A program made the translations under genes and the position numbers. This document shows positions 46,815-57,074 of a stretch of 64,000 nt of DNA, piece by piece (position 1 is the first letter of the stretch; each line of letters begins with the position of its first letter). The DNA lies in assembly GCA_001796355.1 (NCBI GenBank), contig MGMG01000088.1, positions 1 to 64,000 of the forward strand, written 5' to 3'. The notes under the pieces are model-generated. The model did not search any database, was not told where the DNA came from, and worked only from the letters and a program-made list of their open reading frames with translations. This DNA comes from Chloroflexi bacterium GWB2_54_36. GTDB lineage: Bacteria; Chloroflexota; Anaerolineae; Anaerolineales; Anaerolineaceae.

Positions 46815-47672
46815 ATGCCAAACCTTACCCAGCAACGTCTCACTGATTATCGCCGCGATACTTTCCGATTGGATCCCACCCGCCGCCTGCACTCCGAAGA
46901 AGAAGCGGTGCAGTTTGCGAACGAACGCGGTTTCATATTCTTTTGGCCGATCAAAGGTGTGGTGCTGCCCAGCTTATGGACAGCAGTAGCCGGTGACCGC
47001 CCGGTGGCAGACGAACATGACGACCCCGGTCACATCACCTGGGGTTGGAAAGACAACCTGTTGGACAAGCGGGTCTGGTACTACGCACGCATCCTGCGCC
47101 GGCGTAATTCGATCCTATCGCTTGTCATGCTTCCGTTCTTCTACGCCCTCTCGCCCAATTTCGGCGACCCGGATGAGGACTACCTGCTGCAATACGAGCA
47201 GGGATTGCTGACCCAGGAGAGCAAGCTTGTTTATGAAGCACTCCTAAAGGAAGGCCCGCTTGATTCGATTTCACTGCGGCGGGCAGCCCGCCTGGCCAGC
47301 CCTGAGAACGCATCCCGGTTCAATCGTGCACTGGACAGCCTGCAATTTGAATTTAAAGTCCTCCCGACTGGCGTAGCCGAAGCTGGCGCCTGGCGGTACG
47401 CTTTCATCTACGACCTGACTCACCGGTACTACCCGAATCTGGTCGAACAGGCAGGTCCCATCAGCGAGCCGGCTGCTCGTCAGAAGTTGTTGACCGTTTA
47501 TTACCATTCACTGGGCGCTGCCACCCGTCAGGAAGCCGGAAAATTGTTCGGTTGGCGTCCCGAGGATCTGGAACGAACCTTCAAGGCTTTGATCGACCGT
47601 AATACCCTGGTCGATCAAGTTGTGCTGGAAAATTCCACCAGTCCCGTAGCTGCACTGGCGGAATTGGTCTGA
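46815..47672 (+). CDS. Winged-helix protein related to AlkZ/YcaQ-like proteins
   Basis: EEEAVQFANERGFIFFWPIKGVVLPSLW; DDPGHITWGWKDNLLDKRVWYY; family by recall. Confidence 0.5.
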   Translation: MPNLTQQRLTDYRRDTFRLDPTRRLHSEEEAVQFANERGFIFFWPIKGVVLPSLWTAVAGDRPVADEHDDPGHITWGWKDNLLDKRVWYYARILRRRNSILSLVMLPFFYALSPNFGDPDEDYLLQYEQGLLTQESKLVYEALLKEGPLDSISLRRAARLASPENASRFNRALDSLQFEFKVLPTGVAEAGAWRYAFIYDLTHRYYPNLVEQAGPISEPAARQKLLTVYYHSLGAATRQEAGKLFGWRPEDLERTFKALIDRNTLVDQVVLENSTSPVAALAELV

Positions 47673-47789
47673 TCCCTCCGTTAGAAAATATTTTCCCGGA
47701 GCCGGATCACCGGAAAACCTCAGTTCAACAAGTGTATAATCTAAACAGGTTGGGAAACGCCGCACTTCCGCATAAAGACGGAGGGAACC

Positions 47790-50700
47790 ATGTTTGAATT
47801 TCACGTCAGCAGGCAATCACGCGACCGGCATGAGTTCGACCAGTCGCTTTTTACTTTTAACGGCAATGTCATCTTCGCCAATTTTCACGCGGCCCGCATG
47901 TTTGCCGAGAAAATGAACCAGAAAAGAGATCTGGTTATTGTTCCGGAGCGGGCGGTCAAGGCTGGCCAGATCAACGCCATGGGGCTGCTGGATGAAATTT
48001 TACATATTCTGGTCGCCCGCTATCGCGAACAAAAGAACCCGGGTGTAATGACCCGGGCTTTGAATTGGCTTGAGGAGCGGCTGGGTACGGACGTAGTGCA
48101 GAACGCGCTCCTGGCCTTCACCCAGGAATTCCCTCCTCTAGCGGTTTACTTGCGCCAGGTGGAAGCCGCTGAATACCTGCAAGGCACAACCAACGGACGG
48201 CTTCACCGCGCCGTCGCCCTCGAGGAATTGCTCATGTTGTGGATTTCCAATAAAAATCCGGCGCTTGAGCCCTATTTCGAATTATTCGACGATGATCAAC
48301 TGAAAAGCGAAACCGCCTACCTGCCCATCATGGACGGTCTCTACCAATTTTTCCAGACCCAGCCAACTTTTGGCCCCAATTCCCAAAACCTGATCGATGT
48401 TTTGCGAGCGCCAGCGCTGGCGCATCCCTTCTCGTTAACTGACCAACTTGAGTATATTCGCCAACATTGGGCCGAATTTATTGGCAGCTACCTTTACCGT
48501 TTGCTTGGCAGCCTGGACTTGATCAAAGAAGAGGAAAAATTGCCTTTCCTTGGTCCTGGACCAGTAACCATTCCCATTTATGAACATGGCGCGCTCGAAG
48601 GAGAAGTCGAAGCCTTCAGCCAGGACAAAGAATGGATGCCGAGCCTGGTGCTGCTAGCGAAAAATGCCTATGTTTGGCTCGACCAGCTACGCCGCAAATA
48701 TCAGCAGCCCATTTTCCACCTAGATCAGGTGCCGGAAGAAGAATTGCAGGAGATTGCCGCCCGCGGGTTCACCGGTCTTTGGCTCATCGGTCTTTGGGAA
48801 CGCAGTCAGGCGTCAGCCCGAATCAAACAACTGTGCGGTAATCCTGAAGCCATTGCCTCTGCCTACTCGCTGTCCTCCTACCAGATTGCCAATGACCTGG
48901 GCGGAGAAGAAGCCTGCAACCAGTTGCGAGAAAAAGCCTGGCGCTATGGTATCCGGTTGGCGAGTGACATGGTGCCCAATCATATGGGCGTCGACTCCTC
49001 CTGGCTGATCGACCACCCGGATTGGTTTATCGGTTTGGATTATTCGCCGTTTCCCTCTTACACATTCACCGGTCCCGACCTTTCACCTGACGGGCGGGTG
49101 GGTATTTTCCTGGAAGATCATTATTATTCTCGCAGCGACGCCGCAGTGGTCTTCAAACGAGCAGACCACCTGACTGGCAGTGAACGCTTTATCTATCACG
49201 GCAATGATGGCACAACCATGCCGTGGAATGACACGGCTCAGCTAAACTACCTCAATCCGCAAGTCCGCGAACAAGTGATCCAAACGATCCTGGATGTAGC
49301 CCGGCGTTTTCCGGTCATCCGCTTCGACGCCGCTATGACACTGGCCAAACGCCATTTCCAGCGTCTCTGGTTTCCCGAGCCCGGCACCGGAGGGGCCATC
49401 CCCTCTCGCGCTGACCATGCATTAACCAAAGACCAGTTCGACCAGGCATTCCCGGTCGAGTTCTGGCGTGAGGTCGTTGACCGAGTTGCCAGAGAGGTCC
49501 CAGACACCTTGCTGCTCGCCGAGGCGTTCTGGTTGATGGAAGGCTATTTTGTTCGTACGCTGGGCATGCACCGCGTGTACAACAGCGCTTTTATGAATAT
49601 GCTGCGTAACGAAGAAAACGCCAATTACCGCAAACTGATCAAAAATACGCTGGAATTCGAACCGGAAATCCTCAAACGTTATGTCAATTTTATGAACAAC
49701 CCCGATGAGCGCACTGCGGTGGATCAATTTGGCAAAGGGGATAAGTATTTTGGCATTTGCGTTTTGCTGAGCACGCTGCCCGGTCTGCCGATGTTCGGGC
49801 ACGGGCAGGTCGAAGGATTCTCCGAAAAATATGGCATGGAGTTCCGCCGCGCATACTGGGACGAGCAAGTTGACACAAACCTGGTGGAGCGCCACCGGCG
49901 GGAAATCTTCCCTCTTTTACATCAACGGGCAATGTTTGCCGGCGTCGAAAACTTTCTGCTGTATGATTTCTTCACCTCGGATGGCTGGGTCAACGAAGAT
50001 GTTTACGCCTATTCGAACCGGCTGGGTGAGCAGCGCGCATTAGTGGTTTACCACAACAAATTTGCATCCGCCGAGGGCTGGGTCAAGTGGTCGGCGGCGT
50101 ATAAAGGCCGGGGCGAAGGCGGCTTGAAGCAGCTGCCACTACTGGAAGGGCTGGGGCTGCACAGAGGGGACAACCTGTTCATTTGCTTCCGCGACAGCCT
50201 TACCGGATTGGAATACATTCGCCCGACAGTGGAAATTGCCGAGTCCGGGCTTCACCTGAACCTCTCCGCATATCAAGCACATGTGTTCTTGGATTTTCGC
50301 GAGGTAGTCGATGATCGTCAGGGTGTATACCGCGCAATTTCTGATTACCTGAACGGGCGTGGCGTCCCAAACATCGACGAGGCGCTGCAAGAATTGATGC
50401 TCGCGCCGATTATGACTCCGTTCAACCAGATCGCCAACCGGGATTATTTTGAGTATCTGCTTGCCAACCGGCTGACGCCTGAATCTCAGTCGCTTCCCAA
50501 TCATTTGCTGGACGAAGCCGTGATGAAAATGACCGTGCTGGTGGATGGCATCCAATCCAAAACCGGCGCTTCATCCAACCAGTCGGCAGTGATTCAGGGG
50601 GCCCGGCGGCAATTGGAATTATTACTGGCGCTCCCCGCACCGGATAAACTTCTACCCATTCCCACAAAGGGAGTATATAAAGCCGCACTGAAATATGTTC

Positions 50701-51269
50701 AAGACGGTTTGGTCAACCGGAAAGATCGCTGGATTATTTTACTCGGCGGATTATTCATTCACGACCTTGGCAAATTAACCGGTAGCCTGGATCATGAAAA
50801 CCAGAGCTTGAGTTGGCTGGAAGAATGGCAGCTTACCCGCCGCATCACGGAAGTCGCCCACCAGATGGGAATCGAACCTGGCGAAACCTGGAAACTGCCG
50901 GTTATCTTACGTGTGGTGGTTGGCAAACAGCGCTGGTACGAAAAAATGGGTTCGCTGCCTACACAGCAAATCATGCAAACCTGGCTGACCGATGTTGAAA
51001 TTCAACGATTTTTGGGTATCAACCGTTATAAAGACATTCTATGGTTCAACCAGGAAACCTACAGGGAATTGGTCTGGTGGATGGTGACGGTATCGGTACT
51101 GCAAGCTTCCGCCAGCCCGCGCTACACGCTGGCTCATTTCCTCGAAACCATCCTTGGCAGCTACGAGATCGCACTTCAACTTCTGGCAGCCGAGGAGGAA
51201 TCCGATTTTCAGGTCAATAAACTGATTATTGCCCTCGGTACACCGGGCGAGACCGAAGATAAACCATAG
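47790..51269 (+). CDS. GH13 alpha-amylase-family protein with C-terminal HD-like segment
   Basis: VPNHMGVDSSWLIDHPDWFIG; VIRFDAAMTLAKRHF; LLAEAFW; C-terminal FIHDLGKLTGSLDHE. Confidence 0.8.
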   Translation: MFEFHVSRQSRDRHEFDQSLFTFNGNVIFANFHAARMFAEKMNQKRDLVIVPERAVKAGQINAMGLLDEILHILVARYREQKNPGVMTRALNWLEERLGTDVVQNALLAFTQEFPPLAVYLRQVEAAEYLQGTTNGRLHRAVALEELLMLWISNKNPALEPYFELFDDDQLKSETAYLPIMDGLYQFFQTQPTFGPNSQNLIDVLRAPALAHPFSLTDQLEYIRQHWAEFIGSYLYRLLGSLDLIKEEEKLPFLGPGPVTIPIYEHGALEGEVEAFSQDKEWMPSLVLLAKNAYVWLDQLRRKYQQPIFHLDQVPEEELQEIAARGFTGLWLIGLWERSQASARIKQLCGNPEAIASAYSLSSYQIANDLGGEEACNQLREKAWRYGIRLASDMVPNHMGVDSSWLIDHPDWFIGLDYSPFPSYTFTGPDLSPDGRVGIFLEDHYYSRSDAAVVFKRADHLTGSERFIYHGNDGTTMPWNDTAQLNYLNPQVREQVIQTILDVARRFPVIRFDAAMTLAKRHFQRLWFPEPGTGGAIPSRADHALTKDQFDQAFPVEFWREVVDRVAREVPDTLLLAEAFWLMEGYFVRTLGMHRVYNSAFMNMLRNEENANYRKLIKNTLEFEPEILKRYVNFMNNPDERTAVDQFGKGDKYFGICVLLSTLPGLPMFGHGQVEGFSEKYGMEFRRAYWDEQVDTNLVERHRREIFPLLHQRAMFAGVENFLLYDFFTSDGWVNEDVYAYSNRLGEQRALVVYHNKFASAEGWVKWSAAYKGRGEGGLKQLPLLEGLGLHRGDNLFICFRDSLTGLEYIRPTVEIAESGLHLNLSAYQAHVFLDFREVVDDRQGVYRAISDYLNGRGVPNIDEALQELMLAPIMTPFNQIANRDYFEYLLANRLTPESQSLPNHLLDEAVMKMTVLVDGIQSKTGASSNQSAVIQGARRQLELLLALPAPDKLLPIPTKGVYKAALKYVQDGLVNRKDRWIILLGGLFIHDLGKLTGSLDHENQSLSWLEEWQLTRRITEVAHQMGIEPGETWKLPVILRVVVGKQRWYEKMGSLPTQQIMQTWLTDVEIQRFLGINRYKDILWFNQETYRELVWWMVTVSVLQASASPRYTLAHFLETILGSYEIALQLLAAEEESDFQVNKLIIALGTPGETEDKP

Positions 51270-51385
51270 CATGCGGGCACTTTGCTGCTCAGGCAACCTA
51301 TCACCTTACGTCTTTTATTTGCACAATGTTTATCGTTGTTGTTATAATTTGTTCAATACATGGGATTGGGTGAAAAGGTAAAAAA

Positions 51386-51739
51386 ATGGATAATTTACAG
51401 TCCGAAAATTGCATTCAGGTCGGCAAGGGAACCGCTGCGCTCCCGATGAACGAAGCGAGTGCCTTGCTTGCAAGTATCCCTGGCTGGGAAATCATGGACC
51501 GAAACGGTATGCCAAGTCTGGTTAAAATCTACAAATTTCCTAATTTCTCCGCTGCTCTCAGTTTTACTAACCGGGTTGGCCAGCAGGCCGAAGAACAGGA
51601 TCACCATCCAGCGATTCTGACAGAATGGGGCCGCGTAACGGTCACCTGGTGGACGCATGTTGCCCACGGCCTGCACCGTAACGACTTCATCATGGCAGCC
51701 CGCACGGATGCGGTTTTCGAATCCTTTTTCAGCGACTAA
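51386..51739 (+). CDS. 4a-hydroxytetrahydrobiopterin (pterin carbinolamine) dehydratase
   Basis: FTNRVGQQAEEQDHHPAILTEWGRVTVTWWTHVAHGLHRNDFIMAARTD. Confidence 0.88.
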   Translation: MDNLQSENCIQVGKGTAALPMNEASALLASIPGWEIMDRNGMPSLVKIYKFPNFSAALSFTNRVGQQAEEQDHHPAILTEWGRVTVTWWTHVAHGLHRNDFIMAARTDAVFESFFSD

Positions 51740-51779
51740 ATTTATCCTGCATTCCGCCGCTCTTTTGGAGGGAAATTTA

Positions 51780-52190
51780 ATGAGCCACTTCGTTCGCGAT
51801 TGGATGAGTTCACCGGTCACAGTTGTCGACCCGGATAGCAGTGTCACATTTGCATTGACCTTAATGCGCCGCCGAAATATTCACAGCCTGGTTGTGGTCC
51901 TCCAGGAGGGTCAACAGACGACCTATGGCATTTTGACCACCACTGATATCCGCGACAAAATTATCGCGTCCGAGCGGAATCCGGCGGAAACTACCGTCCG
52001 CGAAATTATGACGATGCCGGTTGTGACAGCCCACCCAAACTGGACTCTCAAAGAATGCTCCATTGAAATGCAAAAGAAAGGCATCCATCACATGCCCGTG
52101 GCGGATGATCAGAATAATCTGGTTGGATTGATTTCAGCGACTGACCTTTTCATCGCCGCTGAAGAAATTGGCTGGGACGCCGGGTATTAG
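51780..52190 (+). CDS. CBS-domain pair protein
   Basis: VRDWMSSPVTVVDPDSSVTFALTLMRRRNIHSLVV...VREIMTMPVVTAHPNWTLKECSIEMQKKGIHHMPV. Confidence 0.88.
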   Translation: MSHFVRDWMSSPVTVVDPDSSVTFALTLMRRRNIHSLVVVLQEGQQTTYGILTTTDIRDKIIASERNPAETTVREIMTMPVVTAHPNWTLKECSIEMQKKGIHHMPVADDQNNLVGLISATDLFIAAEEIGWDAGY

Positions 52191-53593
52191 CCCGGCAGAA
52201 CAAAAATCCCACTACCCCAGGCGCCCAGCGGAGCGGTAAAGACGCCTTTGTCACAGCGCGCCGGGCGGGTGTCGTCCAGCAAATTTGGGAATTCGCCCTC
52301 GACAGGCACACAGGTCAAGTTGTTGATCGATAAAGTACTTTCCTTGTCGGCGGGATTGGCAGCCACCAATATCGTCTGACTGGAGGGCAGCGTGCGCAGC
52401 CAGGCAGATCCGCCTGCAATTTGGCTGGCGGCCGGAAAACTGATCTGGCCGCGCCGCAGAGCGGGATATGCTTTGCGAATTTGCGTCAATTGCCGGATGT
52501 GCTCCAGCAGTCCGCGCTGCCAGTCTTTTTCATTCCAGGGAAAAGCCCGGCGGCAATCTGGATCGCGTCCGCCTTCCACACCCACTTCGTCACCGTAATA
52601 GATGGCAGGTACGCCGGGCAGCCCGAACAAAAGGGTATTGGCCAGGCGCGTTTTTTCGATGGAACCACCCAGTAATGTGCGGATGCGCTCAACATCATGC
52701 GACCCGAGCAGAGAATACATCGCAAGCACATTTTCGTATGGGTAGGCTTTCAGGATGGTCGCAATATCCGCAGCAAAACCTGCATTGTCACGTTCGCCGG
52801 TGAGCAGTCCTAGAATGGCCTTGCGCACCGGATAATTCATCAATCCATCGAAGTGCTTATCTCCGACCCAACGGGGATCGATTTCCCAGATTTCGCCGAT
52901 CAGGTATGCGTCCGGGTTGGCAGACCGGACCGTACTGCGGAAATCAGCCCAGAAAGCATCGTCGTTGATCTCATTGGGCACATCCAGCCGCCAGCCGTCG
53001 ACGCCTTGTTCGATCCAGTAGCGGCCGACATCCAGCAGATATTGCCGCACTACCGGGTGGTCCGTATTGAATTTTGGCAGGCTCTTGAATCCCCACCAGG
53101 CAGTGTAATTGGTGGCTTTCCCGCTTGTATAAGCCTGCAGCGGAAAACGTTGAATGTGGAACCAGTCAAAATACGGCGAGTCCCCATCGTTTTCGAGAAT
53201 ATCATTGAAAGCAAAGAACCCGCGCCCGCAGTGATTGAACACCCCATCCAGCACAACTCGCATCCCCTTCTGGTGGGCAGCGGTCAGAAAGGCTTGAAAA
53301 TCGCTCATGGTTCCCAGTTTGGGATCGATTTTATAATAATCGACCGTATTGTAGCGGTGCGTCGAAGGCGAGAGGAAGATGGGATTTAGATAGATGGCAG
53401 TGACGCCCAGGTCGGTCAGATAGTCCAGCTTTTTCTGGATGCCCGCCAGATCGCCGCCCTGGAAATGGACGATATCAGGTGGAGTGCCCCATGCCTGTTT
53501 GTTGGGCGGATCGTTTGATGGGTTGCCGTTTGCAAATCGGTCTGGGAAAATCTGATAAAACACACTGTCAAAGACCCAGGATGGGATGGTCAT
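52187..53593 (-). CDS. GH13 glycosidase (neopullulanase/cyclomaltodextrinase-like)
   Basis: VFYQIFPDRFANG; VVLDGVFNHCG; GWRLDVPNEI; LIGEIWE; LLGSHDVERI. Confidence 0.88.
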   Translation of the reverse strand: MTIPSWVFDSVFYQIFPDRFANGNPSNDPPNKQAWGTPPDIVHFQGGDLAGIQKKLDYLTDLGVTAIYLNPIFLSPSTHRYNTVDYYKIDPKLGTMSDFQAFLTAAHQKGMRVVLDGVFNHCGRGFFAFNDILENDGDSPYFDWFHIQRFPLQAYTSGKATNYTAWWGFKSLPKFNTDHPVVRQYLLDVGRYWIEQGVDGWRLDVPNEINDDAFWADFRSTVRSANPDAYLIGEIWEIDPRWVGDKHFDGLMNYPVRKAILGLLTGERDNAGFAADIATILKAYPYENVLAMYSLLGSHDVERIRTLLGGSIEKTRLANTLLFGLPGVPAIYYGDEVGVEGGRDPDCRRAFPWNEKDWQRGLLEHIRQLTQIRKAYPALRRGQISFPAASQIAGGSAWLRTLPSSQTILVAANPADKESTLSINNLTCVPVEGEFPNLLDDTRPARCDKGVFTAPLGAWGSGIFVLPG

Positions 53594-53626
53594 GAATTCC
53601 TCTATGACTACACGAAGTTTGTAAGG

Positions 53627-54661
53627 TCAAAATATGGCAGCAAGCAGTTTTTCGGGTTGTTTTTCGAACGTGCTGATCGGGATTTCGCGGGCAGTCAGGC
53701 TTAGCAAGGTTTCTGTTAAGAACCGATTAACTGGAGTTGGCACTCCCATTCGTTCGCCGTACCTCACGACTGCGCCGTTCAGGTATCCAACTTCCGATCT
53801 TTGATTGCCCCCATGCAGGACAATGTGAAAAGATGGCATTTTATTGCCGCGGCCGCTCCCCAGAAAGCGCACCGCCAACGGTTGCCCAATAGCCGCCGGA
53901 AAACGCTGCATCAGCAGCGCCAGTAAACGCACTGGCGTACCGGGTAAATCGACCACCCGAAGATTCAACTTTTTCATCACCGTAAGCGCTTCCCGCACCT
54001 GGCGCGCTTCCATCTTAAAGAGCCCAGTATGGGCATATATGGCGGCAGGCGGCATATTCAGAATGGCGGACGAAGCATTTGCCAGCAAATTCGTCAGCAG
54101 CTTGGACCATTTCATACTGGCGCCAGCGGAATAGAGCCGCGCATGCAGCCCCGCCTGGTTGAACCCGTCCACCAGCCGTTCGCTGACCCCATGACTGCCA
54201 GCAATGCCGATGCCGCGCAGCCGTTCAAGCACTGCCGTGCCGGCAGCCGGTTTGCCAATGGCGCTTGTGAGTGTGCCTGGAATTATATTTCCGGCGTCAA
54301 GCACATCGCCTAAAATGGTTTCGTTTTCCACCCCGTTTTGCATACATAAAATGGGGGGCAATTGCGCCTTGAATGGCGTTAACTGCTGCGCCAGCGCAGG
54401 CGTATCATAAGATTTCACAGCCACCAGTGCAGCATCAAAAGGGCCAGCCGCGAGTGCCTCCGGCAATGTGGTTCGAATCTCCGGTTGCATGAAACGGACG
54501 GATTGTTCCCCAATGATCAGGCGTAATCCGCTTGCCGTTATGGCACTGGCCGATTCAGGCCGGTCGAAGAACACAACCTTCTGGCCGCTGTTCAGTAAGC
54601 TTGCACCAATATAGGTGCCAATTGCACCAGCGCCAAAAATTAATAGCTTTAAGTCAGCCAT
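53627..54661 (-). CDS. Ketopantoate reductase family (2-dehydropantoate 2-reductase)
   Basis: LLIFGAGAIGTYIGASLLNSGQKVVFFDR; MKWSKLLTNLLANASSAIL. Confidence 0.82.
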   Translation of the reverse strand: MADLKLLIFGAGAIGTYIGASLLNSGQKVVFFDRPESASAITASGLRLIIGEQSVRFMQPEIRTTLPEALAAGPFDAALVAVKSYDTPALAQQLTPFKAQLPPILCMQNGVENETILGDVLDAGNIIPGTLTSAIGKPAAGTAVLERLRGIGIAGSHGVSERLVDGFNQAGLHARLYSAGASMKWSKLLTNLLANASSAILNMPPAAIYAHTGLFKMEARQVREALTVMKKLNLRVVDLPGTPVRLLALLMQRFPAAIGQPLAVRFLGSGRGNKMPSFHIVLHGGNQRSEVGYLNGAVVRYGERMGVPTPVNRFLTETLLSLTAREIPISTFEKQPEKLLAAIF

Positions 54662-54670
54662 GAGGTTGCT

Positions 54671-55606
54671 TTAGCCAGCTCCCTTGCCATTATTCAGCCA
54701 ACCGCGGGCGCCGTTCAGGAATACCCCTCCGGGCATGGGTTTCTTTCCCGCCGGCTGCACCTCCCTTAAAACCAACGCGCCCTCGCTTGTCCCCACTACC
54801 GGCATGCCGTTCACCTTACCATGCTGTGCGGGTTGCAGTCCTGTCTCGCTCAGGCTATTGGCGCTCAGTACTTTGATTGGCTGCCCCTCCCACTGGAAAT
54901 AGGCTCCTGGCCAGGGATTGTACGCGCGAACCTTGCATACCAGCGCCCGAGCTGGCTCACTAAAATCCAACAAGCCGTCTTCTTTTTTGATCATTGGCGC
55001 GTAAGTGGCCAGGGCGTTATCTTGTGGCGTTGGCTGAATTTCCTCCTCCAGGTAAAGGGGCATTGTCGCCAGCAGCAGTTCAGCCCCGGCAACCGCAAGT
55101 CGGTCCGTCAAACTGGCGGTATTGTCTTGTTCAGCAATGTCCACGGCCTGTTGTGAAAGGATGTCACCCGTGTCTATCCCGGCATCCATTTTCATGATGG
55201 TTACGCCAGTCTGGTTATCGCCGTGCAGCAGTGCGGCTTGAATGGGCGCCGCCCCGCGCCAGCGCGGCAGCAGCGAGGCATGCACGTTGATGCAGCCGAA
55301 TTTTGGCAAGTCGAGTACATTTTGGCGCAAAATTTGACCAAAAGCAGCGACAATGATCAAGTCCGGCTGCCAGGCAGTTAGCTGGTCAAAGGCTTCCGGG
55401 CGGCGCAACCGCTCAGGCTGCATAACTGAGATGCCAGCTTCTTCTGCTAACACCTTCACCGGCGGAACGGTCAACACCTTGCCGCGGCCGGCTGGTCGAT
55501 CTGGCTGAGTAACCACCCCGACAAGGTTGGTCTTACCGATCAACGCCTGTAAGATCGTGCGCGCAAATTCGGGAGAACCCATGAAGACCGTCCGCAAATT
55601 CACCAT
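54671..55606 (-). CDS. fmt: Methionyl-tRNA formyltransferase
   Basis: VFMGSPEFARTILQAL; INVHASLLPRWRGAAPIQAALLHGDNQTGVTIMKMDAGIDTGDIL; start moved to 55606. Confidence 0.93.
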   Translation of the reverse strand: MVNLRTVFMGSPEFARTILQALIGKTNLVGVVTQPDRPAGRGKVLTVPPVKVLAEEAGISVMQPERLRRPEAFDQLTAWQPDLIIVAAFGQILRQNVLDLPKFGCINVHASLLPRWRGAAPIQAALLHGDNQTGVTIMKMDAGIDTGDILSQQAVDIAEQDNTASLTDRLAVAGAELLLATMPLYLEEEIQPTPQDNALATYAPMIKKEDGLLDFSEPARALVCKVRAYNPWPGAYFQWEGQPIKVLSANSLSETGLQPAQHGKVNGMPVVGTSEGALVLREVQPAGKKPMPGGVFLNGARGWLNNGKGAG

Positions 55607-55753
55607 CGGCACGATTTTAACACATTCACGCCCGGCGATGCATCCAGGGATATTAAAGACAGAAATATTCATCGAGAAAATTAGTAGTATTTAGCCATGA
55701 ATTGCTATACAATACGCTTATTGATTCATCCTCTATCCCCAAGGAGATAACCC

Positions 55754-56101
55754 ATGTCAGAATTCCAGACCCCTACTCCCCCAGCCGATGAAGTCACCAG
55801 CGATGATCGGCTCTGGGCCCTGTTATCATATTTACTTACCCCTTTGATTCCCATCATCATCCTGTTGATGGAAGCCAAGAAAAACCGCCCCTTCCTGAAA
55901 GCGCACTACATGCAAGCGTTGGTGCTAGGCGTCGTTCTGGCTGTTGTAGGCACCATCCTTGCGTTCATCCCGATTGTTGGTTGCATCCTGCCGGTTGTCT
56001 GGCTGATCGTTGTCATCCTCTATGCCGTCAAAGCTTACCGCGGCGAATACGTAACCATCCCGGTCATCACCAATTTCGTCAAGAACCAGGGCTGGGCATA
56101 A
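55754..56101 (+). CDS. DUF4870-like small membrane protein
   Basis: DDRLWALLSYLLTPLIPIIILLMEAKKNRPFLKAHYMQALVLGV. Confidence 0.7.
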   Translation: MSEFQTPTPPADEVTSDDRLWALLSYLLTPLIPIIILLMEAKKNRPFLKAHYMQALVLGVVLAVVGTILAFIPIVGCILPVVWLIVVILYAVKAYRGEYVTIPVITNFVKNQGWA

Positions 56102-56125
56102 ATTTTTGATTTTCGGTAAAAAAGA

Positions 56126-56159
56126 CAATCTCGAGGAGCAATCCTTGAGATTGTTTTAT
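56126..56159 (+). terminator. Intrinsic terminator
   Basis: ACAATCTCGAGGAGCAATCCTTGAGATTGTTTTA. Confidence 0.75.
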
Positions 56160-56203
56160 TACCGGCGAATGGCTTTTACTTTAAGCTACAATTGGGTCTG
56201 ACT

Positions 56204-56563
56204 ATGATATTTGATCCCGCCACCCAAAAAGCTATCGATCTTGAATTAGACCATGCAGAGACCGCCCGCAGGAATGCCAACGAGGGAATGGCGCGAGTGT
56301 GCGCCCGGCGGGCGGCTGGTATCGCCATTCGAGCTTTACTCACTGCCGCCGGAGAAGCCATTCCCGACCCCAGCGCTTACGTGCTGCTCACGCGCCTGCA
56401 AGCCATGGAATCAACCCCGGCGGAAATTAAAACAATTGCCGGCAACCTGTTGACCAGGGTGAATCCGGATTACACTTTGCCGCCCCAAACAGATCTGATT
56501 GCCCAGGCGCGAATGTTGATAGACTGGGCTGCAAAACATACCAAAGGAGAGCATTTTGACTGA
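56204..56563 (+). CDS. Conserved hypothetical protein
   Basis: Open frame MIFDPATQKAIDLELDHAETARRNANEGMARVCARRAAG..., overlaps the downstream glutaredoxin-like gene by 8 bp. Confidence 0.6.
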   Translation: MIFDPATQKAIDLELDHAETARRNANEGMARVCARRAAGIAIRALLTAAGEAIPDPSAYVLLTRLQAMESTPAEIKTIAGNLLTRVNPDYTLPPQTDLIAQARMLIDWAAKHTKGEHFD

Positions 56564-56819
56564 TCCAACCGCCGCCATCATCATGTACGGAACCACCTGG
56601 TGCTTCGACTCACGTCGGGCGCGCCGGGTTTTCGACGAACTCGAAATTCCTTATGAGTGGATCGATATCGACAAAGATTCAGATGCGCGGCAGTATGTCG
56701 AAGAAGTCAACCATGGATTCCGGTCAGTCCCCACCATCATCTTCCCAGACGGCAGTATCCTGGTCGAACCGTCCAATGAAGTTTTGCGCGAAAAATTGGC
56801 CGAATTAACCCGCGGCTAG
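56556..56819 (+). CDS. Glutaredoxin/mycoredoxin-like protein (monothiol CFDS)
   Basis: IIMYGTTWCFDSRRARRVFDELEIPYEWIDIDKDSDARQYVEEVNHGFRSVPTIIFPDG. Confidence 0.82.
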   Translation: MTDPTAAIIMYGTTWCFDSRRARRVFDELEIPYEWIDIDKDSDARQYVEEVNHGFRSVPTIIFPDGSILVEPSNEVLREKLAELTRG

Positions 56820-56837
56820 CCTGGCTGATCGACCGGC

Positions 56838-57074
56838 CTACTTTTTGCTTTGCCCGCCAAAAACCCGCCAGATAATTAGTCCAGCTAAAAATCCCAGCCC
56901 TAACCACACCATCCAGTCAGACGATTTGATGGGTCGCCCCAGTACGGTTTGATCGGTCCTGGATAAGCGGTGGCTTAAGGCATTAATAAAGTCCGGATCA
57001 GGGTCAATTGACCGGAAGAAGCCGTATAAATCTTTTTCAATCCCAGAAATTTGTGACAAGTCTGCCTGCATCAT
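56838..57074 (-). CDS. Single-TM protein in ECF sigma operon (possible anti-sigma-like)
   Basis: FFRSIDPDPDFINALSHRL...SSDWMVWLGLGFLAGLIIWRVFGG; start codon overlaps stop of the upstream small ORF (ATGA). Confidence 0.6.
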   Translation of the reverse strand: MMQADLSQISGIEKDLYGFFRSIDPDPDFINALSHRLSRTDQTVLGRPIKSSDWMVWLGLGFLAGLIIWRVFGGQSKK

